A stretch of DNA of 50,056 nt. It comes from Bifidobacterium amazonense (GTDB taxonomy: Bacteria; Actinomycetota; Actinomycetes; Actinomycetales; Bifidobacteriaceae). The notes beneath the pieces were generated by a model, which did not search any database, was not told the DNA's origin, and saw nothing but the letters and a program-made list of their open reading frames with translations. Made by a program: the position numbers and the translations under genes. Every line of letters starts with the position of its first letter. Positions within the stretch are counted from its first letter, which is position 1. Below, one piece after another: positions 43,345 to 50,056 of the stretch. The DNA is taken from contig NZ_JAFEJT020000019.1 in NCBI RefSeq assembly GCF_018555435.2, forward strand, positions 1 through 50,056. Reading direction: 5' to 3'.

Positions 43345-45411
43345 ATGGCAGAAGAACAGGGCCGCTCGGGCGGCAAATCCTACGGCAATCGCAAGTCCTA
43401 CGGCTCCGGACGTCCCGGCGGCCGCGGCGGCAACGGCGGCGGCCGTTCCTTCGGCGGCTCGCGTGGCGGCTTCAACAAGGGCGGCAAGTCGGGCGGCTTC
43501 CATAAGGACGGCTACCGCAAGGACGGCGGCTTCCGTCGCGACCGCGAGGGCGACGGCGAGCAGCGCGACTTCCACCGCGACGGCGAACGCCGCGATTTCA
43601 AGCGCAACGACGGCGAGCGCGGCGGGTTCCGCGGCGGCAAGTCGGGCGGCTTCCACAAGGGCGGTTTCCGCAAGGACGGCGAGCGCGGCGGCTACCGCGG
43701 CAACGGCGGCTTCCGTCGCGATGACGACCGCAAGGACTTCCGTCGTGACGGGGAGCGCCGCGACGGTGATCGTCGTGATTTCAAGCGCAACGATGGCGAG
43801 CGTGGCGGTTTCCGTCGTGATGATCGTCGTGACGGCGACCGTCGCGACTTCCGCCGCAACGGCGACCGTCGTGGCTTCCGTCGTGACGACCGGCGTCAGG
43901 ACGGCGACAATCCGCGCTACCAGCGTGACGGCGAGCGTCGTCCGTTCCGCCGTGACGGCGAGGACCGCCGCGACTTCCACAAGGACTTCCATAAGGAAGG
44001 CGATCGCCGCGGCGGTTTCCGTCGCGACGGTGATCGTCGTGATTTCAAGCGCAACGATGGCGAGCGTGGCGGTTTCCGTCGTGATGATCGTCGTGACGGC
44101 GATCGCAACGATCGCAGGGACTTCCGTCGTGACGATCGCCGCGATTTCCATCGTGACGGCGATCGCAACGATCGCCGCGACTTCCGCGGCGAGCAGTCCC
44201 GTCCGCAGGGCGAGGGCGAGCAGCAGCGCGAGTTCACCACCGAGGAGAAGCGCGAGTACCGCGAGACCAAGCGCCGCGAGTACATGGAGCGCGGCCCCCG
44301 CCGCAACTCCGACGGCACGATGAGCTTCCCGTCGCAGAACCCGTACACCGCGCGCCGCCCCGACGAGCCGAAGATGCCGAAGGGCATGGAGTGGTCGATG
44401 CTCTCGACCGACGAGCGCGAACGTCTGCGCGGCCTGTCCAAGGAGCACGCCGAGAACATCGGCCTGCACATCCTCGCCGCCTACGCGCTCGAGGAGTCCG
44501 ATCCGAAGAACGCGCTCGAGCACGCCAAGTGGGTGGCCCGTCAGGCCTCCCGCATCGACTTCGCGCGCGAGACCCTCGCGTTCGTGGCCTACCGTCAGGG
44601 CGACTACAAGCTCGCCCTCAAGGAGTTCCGCACCGCCTACCGCATGAACGGCTTCCTCGACTACCTGCCGTTCATCGCCGACTGCGAGCGCGGCACCGGC
44701 AACCCGAAGAAGGCCGTCGAACTGGCCACGTCCGACGAGGGCCGCCAGCTGCGCGGCGAGGCGAAGGTCGAGATGTTCCTCGTGTACGCGGGCGCACTCG
44801 CGGATCTGAACCAGATGGACAAGGCCATTGAGATCGTGCACACGATCGGCCGTTCCAAGGGCCTGCCGGGCGAGTACCGCATGCGCGCCATCCAGGCCGA
44901 ACAGTACTTCCTCGAGGAGGCCGGCCGCGGCGAGGAGGCGGCCGATCTCGATCCGCTGCTCGACAAGCTGGAACTCCAGTACGCCGACGAGGACGTCGAT
45001 CCGGACGACATCGTGATCGACCATGATCTCGAACGCTTCAGCGACGACGAGCTCGACATGCTCGGCATCAGCGAGGACGACGCGCAGTACGCGCCGGCCG
45101 ACGATGACGAGGACGATGCCGACGAGGATGATGCCGACGACGCCGAATCCGACGAGAACGGCGACGAGTCCGCGGATGCGGCCGCGGATGCCGACGACGC
45201 GGAGGCCGTGAAGGAGGTCGCCGGCATGGACGAGACCGCCGTCGAGTCCGACGACGAATCCGGCAAGTCCGATCCGGCCGCCGCGGCGGCGGACGACGAA
45301 TCCGTGCTGCCGGCCGAGGAGGCCGAGGCCGGCTCCGACGCGACCGTCGAGCCCGAGACGGGCATCGACGATACGGCCGAAGCGGACGATGCGTCCGCCG
45401 ACGCGGAGTGA
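43345..45411 (+). CDS. Large protein with RG/RD-rich N-terminus, helical-repeat core and acidic tail
   Basis: The 688-residue protein has three parts. Residues 1-300 are low-complexity and basic, with repeats such as RRDGDRRDFKRNDGERGGF and GGKSGGFHKGGF, resembling RGG RNA-binding regions. Residues about 345-535 are helical with TPR-like units (ALEHAKWVARQASR, GDYKLALKEFRTAYR, ADLNQMDKAIEIVH). Residues about 566-688 are strongly acidic (Asp/Glu/Ala). No catalytic motif was seen. An RNA-associated or condensate-forming role is inferred from composition. The start ATG 43345 follows AAGGA. The DNA repeats may be recombination-prone. Its stop overlaps the next gene. Confidence 0.85.
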   Translation: MAEEQGRSGGKSYGNRKSYGSGRPGGRGGNGGGRSFGGSRGGFNKGGKSGGFHKDGYRKDGGFRRDREGDGEQRDFHRDGERRDFKRNDGERGGFRGGKSGGFHKGGFRKDGERGGYRGNGGFRRDDDRKDFRRDGERRDGDRRDFKRNDGERGGFRRDDRRDGDRRDFRRNGDRRGFRRDDRRQDGDNPRYQRDGERRPFRRDGEDRRDFHKDFHKEGDRRGGFRRDGDRRDFKRNDGERGGFRRDDRRDGDRNDRRDFRRDDRRDFHRDGDRNDRRDFRGEQSRPQGEGEQQREFTTEEKREYRETKRREYMERGPRRNSDGTMSFPSQNPYTARRPDEPKMPKGMEWSMLSTDERERLRGLSKEHAENIGLHILAAYALEESDPKNALEHAKWVARQASRIDFARETLAFVAYRQGDYKLALKEFRTAYRMNGFLDYLPFIADCERGTGNPKKAVELATSDEGRQLRGEAKVEMFLVYAGALADLNQMDKAIEIVHTIGRSKGLPGEYRMRAIQAEQYFLEEAGRGEEAADLDPLLDKLELQYADEDVDPDDIVIDHDLERFSDDELDMLGISEDDAQYAPADDDEDDADEDDADDAESDENGDESADAAADADDAEAVKEVAGMDETAVESDDESGKSDPAAAAADDESVLPAEEAEAGSDATVEPETGIDDTAEADDASADAE

Positions 45412-46451
45412 CACGGGCCATGCTCAAGTCCACGGACAAGCCGATCGCCGAAGCCTACCGGCTCGCGCTGCTCGACCTTGACGGCGTGGTCTACCGGGGC
45501 AAGAACCCGGTCGAACACGCCGCCGCATCGATCCGCGCGGCGGAACGGCTCGGCATGACGATCGAATACACGACCAACAACTCCTCGCGCTTCCAGCGCG
45601 TGGTCGCCGACCAGCTGCGCGGCTTCGACCTCGACGTCGAACCGCATCAGGTCATCACCTCTTCGGTGGTGGCCGCGCGCATGGTCGCCCGCCACGTGCC
45701 GGCCGGCGCCAAAGTGCTCGTGCTGGGCGCCGAGCATCTGCGCGAAGAGGTCGTCTCGCAGGGACTGACGCTCGCCGACGGGCCGGAGGACGATCCGGTC
45801 GCCGTCATCCAGGGCTGGTATCCGCAGATGACCTGGCAGGAGATGGCCAACGTGTCGTTCGCGGTGGAACGCGGGGCGATGTACCTGGTCACCAACCGCG
45901 ACCTGACGATCCCGCGAGAGCTCGGCATCGCGCCCGGCTGCGGGTCGATGATCCAGGCCGTCATCAACGCGACCGGCGTCGAACCGGTCGCCTCGGCCGG
46001 CAAGCCCGAATCCGCCATGTACGACGAGGCGCGACTGCTCGCCGCCGGAGACGGCAACGAGCCCGTCGCCAAGGAGCTGTGCCTGGCGATCGGCGACCGG
46101 CTCGACACCGACATCGAAGCGGGCACGCGCGGAGGCTACGATGCGCTGGCCGTCCTGACCGGCGTCACCAACCCGCGCGAGCTCATGCTCGCGCCCGCGC
46201 ACCTGCGCCCGACGTACATCGTCAAGGACCTGCGCGGACTGCTCGAGGTGCAGCCCGCGGTGACGCGCAACGGCGACGGCGTGTGGACCTGCGGCAACGC
46301 CAAGGCCACGCTCGACAAGACGGCCGGCACACTGACCGTCAGCGACGCGACAAGCCTCGACGCCCTGCGCGCGGCATGTGACGCCATGTGGGACTTCGCC
46401 GACAACGGCGGCGACCCGGAGGCGATCGCACTGCCGGAATTCGCGCTGTAA
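45408..46451 (+). CDS. HAD-superfamily phosphatase, NagD-like
   Basis: A 347-residue protein with HAD motif I ALLDLDGVVYRG (nucleophile and acid Asp), motif II TTNNSS, and motif IV LAIGDRLDTDIEAG; the C2 cap lies between. NagD/4-nitrophenylphosphatase relatives act on sugar or glycolate phosphates. GTG 45408 overlaps the upstream stop by 4 bases; ATG 45420 is an alternative. A C-terminal extension (about 270-347) follows the HAD core. Located before tlyA, as in many actinobacteria. Confidence 0.87.
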   Translation: MTRAMLKSTDKPIAEAYRLALLDLDGVVYRGKNPVEHAAASIRAAERLGMTIEYTTNNSSRFQRVVADQLRGFDLDVEPHQVITSSVVAARMVARHVPAGAKVLVLGAEHLREEVVSQGLTLADGPEDDPVAVIQGWYPQMTWQEMANVSFAVERGAMYLVTNRDLTIPRELGIAPGCGSMIQAVINATGVEPVASAGKPESAMYDEARLLAAGDGNEPVAKELCLAIGDRLDTDIEAGTRGGYDALAVLTGVTNPRELMLAPAHLRPTYIVKDLRGLLEVQPAVTRNGDGVWTCGNAKATLDKTAGTLTVSDATSLDALRAACDAMWDFADNGGDPEAIALPEFAL

Positions 46452-46479
46452 CGCGGAGCCTGCAACGCAACTGACCGAC

Positions 46480-46504
46480 GAGCCCCCTGAACGCAAGGGG
46501 GCTC
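46480..46504 (+). terminator. Hairpin after the HAD phosphatase gene
   Basis: GAGCCCCCT (46480-46488) pairs with AGGGGGCTC (46496-46504), followed by GCGTCATCTTAC. Confidence 0.7.
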
Positions 46505-46532
46505 GCGTCATCTTACAAGGAGTTTTTCTGCC

Positions 46533-46712
46533 ATGACCGAATCGATCGCATCAACTGAGCCGTCTCGGCCGGAGCCGGCGCAGCCGTCGCCACAGTTCAC
46601 GCAGCGCTTCCCCCAGCTGTCCGGTTTCGAACACATGGACGACGATCGGCGCATCGCCGCATTCCGCGACGTGCTCGACCAACTCACGCACGAACTCGAC
46701 GAGGTCCGCTGA
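46533..46712 (+). CDS. Small uncharacterised protein upstream of tlyA
   Basis: A 59-residue ORF with AAGGAG 12 bases upstream. It has a Pro/Ser-rich N-terminus (PSRPEPAQPSPQ) and a charged C-terminal helix (RRIAAFRDVLDQLTHELDEV). The tlyA start is 1 base after its stop, so it is in the same operon. Small proteins of this layout are common at this place in Actinobacteria; the function is unknown. Confidence 0.72.
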   Translation: MTESIASTEPSRPEPAQPSPQFTQRFPQLSGFEHMDDDRRIAAFRDVLDQLTHELDEVR

Positions 46713-46713
46713 C

Positions 46714-47535
46714 ATGCAGCGACTCGACTCACTGCTCGTCGATCTCGGCCTCGTCGACAGCCGTTCCAAAGCCCAGCGGCTCATCAAGGCCGGCCGCGTC
46801 GTCGTCGACGGCAAACCGGCGACGAAACCGGCCATGAACGTGTCCGACGCATCCGCGATCAGCGTCGACAAAGGCGACGACTACGTCTCGCGCGGCGCAT
46901 ACAAGCTCGTCGGCGCGTTCGACCTGTTCCGCACCGGCGTCATCGGCGAACTGGCCGAACTGGCGCCCGGCGTGGACGGCGACGATCCGCGCGTCGGCCT
47001 GCCGTCGCCCGAAGGCATGCGCTGTCTCGACATCGGAGCCTCGACCGGCGGCTTCACGCAGGTACTGCTGCGACGCGGCGCCGCGCAGGTCATCGCGCTC
47101 GACGTCGGCCACGATCAGCTCGACGCGCGCGTCGCCGACGACTCGCGCGTCATCCGCATGGATGGCGTCAACATCCGCGACGTGACCGCCGACGGCCTGC
47201 CGTACCGGCCAGAGATGATCGTCTCCGACGTGTCGTTCATCTCGCTGACGTACGTGATCCCCGTCATCGCGACGCTGGCCGCGCCCGGCGCGCACATCGT
47301 GCTGCTCGTCAAGCCGCAGTTCGAGGTCGGGCGCGCGGGACTCGGCAAAAACGGCATCGTCGAGGATCCCGCATTGCGCGAACGTGCGCTGCATGACATC
47401 GTCGAATGTGCGGAACGGCACGGCCTGCACGTCATCGCGACAGCCGACTCGCCGATCGAGGGCACGCACGGCAACGCGGAGTACCTGCTGTACGCGCGGA
47501 TGCCCGTGCAATACCATCGACCCGACGTTTCGTAA
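46714..47535 (+). CDS. tlyA: TlyA family rRNA 2'-O-methyltransferase
   Basis: The 273-residue protein has an N-terminal S4 RNA-binding domain (about 1-60; LDSLLVDLGLVDSRSKAQRL) joined to an FtsJ-like methyltransferase (about 80-270). The SAM site DIGASTGGFTQVLL and the later IVSDVSFISLTYV and LLVKPQFEVGR are intact. TlyA 2'-O-methylates cytidines in 16S and 23S rRNA, which in mycobacteria gives capreomycin sensitivity. The start is ATG 46714, 1 base after the small ORF. Confidence 0.94.
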   Translation: MQRLDSLLVDLGLVDSRSKAQRLIKAGRVVVDGKPATKPAMNVSDASAISVDKGDDYVSRGAYKLVGAFDLFRTGVIGELAELAPGVDGDDPRVGLPSPEGMRCLDIGASTGGFTQVLLRRGAAQVIALDVGHDQLDARVADDSRVIRMDGVNIRDVTADGLPYRPEMIVSDVSFISLTYVIPVIATLAAPGAHIVLLVKPQFEVGRAGLGKNGIVEDPALRERALHDIVECAERHGLHVIATADSPIEGTHGNAEYLLYARMPVQYHRPDVS

Positions 47536-47551
47536 CGATACGGACCGTCGA

Positions 47552-47639
47552 GGGACTGCCTGCCGTGCATGATGTCCGACCGTATGACTTGGCCGAGCGG
47601 CCCGGAGCGTGTCGGACATCATGCACGGCAGGCAGTCCC
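47552..47639. repeat. Intergenic palindrome with conserved 40-base core, copy 2
   Basis: Perfect 24-bp arms (47552-47575, 47616-47639) flank a core (47576-47615) that is the exact reverse complement of the core at 30957-30996. It lies between the convergent tlyA and trkA genes, where it may also terminate transcription. The arms share no sequence with copy 1. Confidence 0.8.
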
Positions 47640-47676
47640 GGTCACCGCACTATCGGCCGGGTCGGCATAGGCTTGC

Positions 47677-48330
47677 TCAGCCCTGGATGAACTTGTCGAT
47701 CTGGTCTTCTTTGCCCATGATGATGAGCTCGTCGTTGCGGTGCATGACGAGCTCCTTGGAGCCGTACTGGAACTCCTTGCCCGGCGATTTGATGCCGACC
47801 ACGGTGATGCCGTAGCGCTCGTGCACCTTCGCGTCCTCGATGCTGTAGCCGACGACGTGCGGGGGAGTGTGGATCTTGACGACCGTGTGCGCGCCCTCGA
47901 TCTCGATGTAGTCGAGATAGTTGCCGGACACGAGATGACCGACGCGCTTGCCCGCGTCCGTCTCCGCGTTGATGATGTGCCGCGCGCCGATGCGCTGCAG
48001 GATGCGCGCGTGCTCCTTCGACACCGACTTCGCCCAGATGTCCGAAATGCCGGCGTCCAGCAGGTTGCCGGTGGTGATGACCGACGCCTCGACGCTGTCG
48101 CCGATCGCCACGATCGCCGTGTTGAAGTCGGACGCGTTGAGCTGTTCGAGCGCGAGCACGTCCGTCATGTCGGCCTGCACGGTCGGAATCTGCGACGACC
48201 AGCGGTTGACGAGTTCGGCGTCGCGGTCGACGGCGAGCACGTCCTGGCCCATCGCGTCCAGCGTGGTCGCCACCGCGCTGCCGAAGCGGCCCAAGCCGAC
48301 GACCAGAATGCTTCTGCCGTTGTTTGCCAT
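47677..48330 (-). CDS. trkA: Potassium uptake regulatory subunit, TrkA/KtrA type
   Basis: 217 residues, cytoplasmic. The N-terminal RCK domain has the Rossmann motif ILVVGLGRFGSAVATTL and VLAVDRD, with ADMTD as the nucleotide pocket; the C-terminal TrkA-C part is about 135-217. A single RCK unit means it assembles as a ring, as KtrA does, gating the channel at 48382. The start ATG 48330 has AGGAG upstream. It follows the transporter gene in the same operon. Confidence 0.93.
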   Translation of the reverse strand: MANNGRSILVVGLGRFGSAVATTLDAMGQDVLAVDRDAELVNRWSSQIPTVQADMTDVLALEQLNASDFNTAIVAIGDSVEASVITTGNLLDAGISDIWAKSVSKEHARILQRIGARHIINAETDAGKRVGHLVSGNYLDYIEIEGAHTVVKIHTPPHVVGYSIEDAKVHERYGITVVGIKSPGKEFQYGSKELVMHRNDELIIMGKEDQIDKFIQG

Positions 48331-48381
48331 GCTGTGCTCCTGTCTTGTCGTGTGATTCGTGCGATTCGTATGATTCCGCCG

Positions 48382-49845
48382 TCAGCCGACGACCAGCGGT
48401 TCGGTCGGGTAGCGCACCGCCTCGAGCGCGCGCGGCCGGCTGATCGAATACGCGATCGTCATCGGGCCGAGCCGGCCCACGATCATCGTGATCGCGAGGA
48501 TCGTGAGCGCGGCCGGATTGTCCTCGCGCGCCACGCCCACCGAATAGCCGCCCAGTCCGAACGCCGAGCAGGCATCGAACAGCGCGTTCGTCAGCGTCGT
48601 GTCGGCCACGAGCATCAGCGCCATCGAGGCGGCCAGCACGAGCATCAGGCACGTCGTGGTGATGCTCACCGCGGTCATGGCCACGTTCGTGTGGATGCGC
48701 CGGCGGAACGCGTTGATGTCCTTGTGTCCGGTGAACGAGGCGCGGCATACGAGCAGGATCACCGCGAACGTGGTCACGCGGATGCCTCCGGCGGTGGACG
48801 TGCTGCCGCCGCCGATGAACATGACGCAGCTCATGAACACCTTGGTCGCCTCGCTCACCTGCGGCATCCACGACAGGTCGAACCCGGAGGAGCGGGGCAT
48901 CACGGCGGCCACCACCGCATGCCTCAGGCGCGTCTCCACGTCCGCGTTCTTGAACAGGTACGGGTTGTCCCATTCGACCGCGAGGAACCATGCGAGCGAG
49001 GCGGCGACGATCAGGAACGTCATCGTCAGCGTGATCTTGGTGTGCAGGCTCCAACGCTTCGGCGGCACGTGCTTGCGTGCGCAGCGCATGAGGTTGAGCA
49101 GGACCGGGAAGCCGAGCGTGCCGCAGAACGCGGACGCCATGATCGGCATGCCCACGGCCCAGTTGTTGACGTGCAGGCCCGCGCCGTCCGGCGTGAAGCC
49201 CGCGTTGTTGTACGACATGACCGCGAAGAACAGCGCCTCCCACGCGGTCTTGCCCGCGTCGCCCTCGTTGACCGACCACAGGCCGGGGAACAGCGCGAGG
49301 AACGTGATGATCTCGATGACGAACGTGGTGGTGATGACCACGGTGAGCACGCCCTTGATCTCCGACAGTTTCGTCGTGCCCAGTTCGCTCGCGGTCAGCA
49401 GGCGCTGCGTGGCCTTCATGTGGTGGTTCACCGCAAGCGCGATCATCGATGCGAACGTCATCACGCCGAGGCCGCCCATCTGCACGGACACCAGCAGCAC
49501 GGCCTGGCCGAACGTGGTCCAGTGGGTCGTCGAGTTGACGATGGAGATGCCGCAGGTCGACAGTGCCGAGACGGCGGTGAACATGGCGGTGGAGAACGTG
49601 GTCGTCTCGCCGGGCGGCGTGGACTGGGGGAGCATGAGCGCGCCCGCGGACAGGACGACGAGCGCCATGAAGTAGATGATGGTCAGGCGCCCCGGATGGG
49701 CGGTCATGTGCTGGCGGAACGTGTGCCGGTGGCCGCGGCGTTCCTCGGCGGCGGCCTTTTCGAACGTGTCGCCGGAGAACCACCAGGCGTAGCCGCGTGA
49801 TGCCTCGCGGTTGGCGGAGGATTCGTCGAAGACCGGGTTCGCCAT
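48382..49845 (-). CDS. trkH: Potassium uptake transporter membrane subunit, TrkH/KtrB type
   Basis: A 487-residue membrane protein with four M1-P-M2 repeats. Pore loops carry the selectivity glycines: VSALSTCGIS, MSYNNAGFTPDG, GGGSTSTAGG and FGLGGYSVG. The charged N-terminus (about 1-50) is cytoplasmic. With the RCK subunit at 47677 it imports K+, probably with Na+. The start ATG 49845 is close to AAAGGGCG. Upstream is the accessory-looking window end. Confidence 0.93.
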   Translation of the reverse strand: MANPVFDESSANREASRGYAWWFSGDTFEKAAAEERRGHRHTFRQHMTAHPGRLTIIYFMALVVLSAGALMLPQSTPPGETTTFSTAMFTAVSALSTCGISIVNSTTHWTTFGQAVLLVSVQMGGLGVMTFASMIALAVNHHMKATQRLLTASELGTTKLSEIKGVLTVVITTTFVIEIITFLALFPGLWSVNEGDAGKTAWEALFFAVMSYNNAGFTPDGAGLHVNNWAVGMPIMASAFCGTLGFPVLLNLMRCARKHVPPKRWSLHTKITLTMTFLIVAASLAWFLAVEWDNPYLFKNADVETRLRHAVVAAVMPRSSGFDLSWMPQVSEATKVFMSCVMFIGGGSTSTAGGIRVTTFAVILLVCRASFTGHKDINAFRRRIHTNVAMTAVSITTTCLMLVLAASMALMLVADTTLTNALFDACSAFGLGGYSVGVAREDNPAALTILAITMIVGRLGPMTIAYSISRPRALEAVRYPTEPLVVG

Positions 49846-50056
49846 CGTGTTCGCGCCCTTTCCTTTCCGCGTCCTTCGCGTGCCGTGTTGTGCCGTGCTG
49901 TGCCGTTTGCAAACCGAACGACTATATCAGGCGCTATTGCTGTTTTCGTGGGTGTGGGTTCGTTGTTGAGTCGTTGAGGGAGTAAGAGAAAAGCGCTTTC
50001 TGGGTAGGATGTTTAACGACCAAGAAAAACAACAACCAAAAAGCGCCTGATGAACA
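49846..50056. other. Intergenic region ending in an AT-rich inverted repeat and a possible start codon
   Basis: GCGCTTTCTGG (49993-50003) and CCAAAAAGCGC (50036-50046) pair at 10 of 11 positions, and ATG 50050 begins a frame that leaves the window. GTGGGTGTG occurs at 49950-49959 and, inverted, at about 101-109. The AT-rich, repeat-bearing character differs from the rest and may be the left end of an insertion sequence; this cannot be decided here. Confidence 0.3.

Noticed and set aside
40197..43376. 1059-residue open frame on the minus strand
   Set aside because: It is antisense to the HD, CmpB and tyrS genes, which have strong motifs; there is no ribosome site or recognisable domain.
43770..44170. 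CRISPR-like repeated DNA in the RG-rich gene
   Set aside because: The repeats are in-frame codons for RRDGDRRDF-type blocks without unique spacers of constant length.

Overview
The window is high-GC Actinobacteria chromosome and reads as Bifidobacterium. The evidence is the unbroken argCJBDFRGH cluster directly behind pheST, several actinobacterial families (DUF4191, DUF3043, TlyA, a fused YkoDC thiamine transporter), G/C-ending codons and frequent GTG starts. No rRNA or tRNA gene was found. The species cannot be settled from the sequence.

Layout. (1) 1-2197: accessory DNA with the tail of an unidentified ORF, a hairpin-rich non-coding stretch, a rolling-circle replication initiator of the CRESS/HUH type and a small helix-turn-helix gene; it ends at a strong hairpin next to glnA. 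(2) 2198-8563: housekeeping genes glnA, a DUF4191 membrane protein, lpd, a DUF3043 membrane protein and an M20 dipeptidase. (3) 8604-16218: a lower-GC accessory island. It holds a 50-residue secreted-type peptide gene overlapping a histidine kinase, followed by a LuxR-type regulator, all on the minus strand. Divergent from these are two paralogous four-cysteine lipoproteins behind duplicated promoters, a wrecked third copy, and a three-gene ABC exporter (fusion protein, ATPase, permease). (4) 16336-19873: a TPP riboswitch, ykoE and a ykoD-ykoC fusion, i.e. an ECF importer for thiamine or its precursor. (5) 19877-22853: a MITE-like repeat, a structured leader, then a permease with serine/aspartate-rich inserts and its ATPase. 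(6) 22987-28506: an rRNA methyltransferase, pheS, pheT and a DUF4190 protein. (7) 28574-37837: arginine biosynthesis from glutamate to arginine, with ArgR-type palindromes before argC and argG. (8) 38074-41807: a ThiF/MoeB E1-like enzyme, a rhodanese-TusA-DsrE fusion, an HD protein and a CmpB-type membrane protein. (9) 41916-47535: tyrS, a large disordered RG-rich/TPR/acidic protein, a HAD phosphatase, a small protein and tlyA. (10) 47677-49845: a two-component K+ uptake system. The last 200 bases look like the start of another accessory unit.

Most worth following up: (a) the Rep gene with an upstream stem-loop that displays a TATTAC nick-like motif, resembling the origins of CRESS-DNA replicons; (b) the peptide/kinase/regulator unit with its duplicated, operator-bearing promoters, lipoproteins and exporter, a candidate undescribed peptide-signalling system; (c) two intergenic palindromes (30934-31019 and 47552-47639) with an identical 40-base core in opposite orientation inside unrelated stems. 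Functions are assigned by motif recognition only; no database search was possible.
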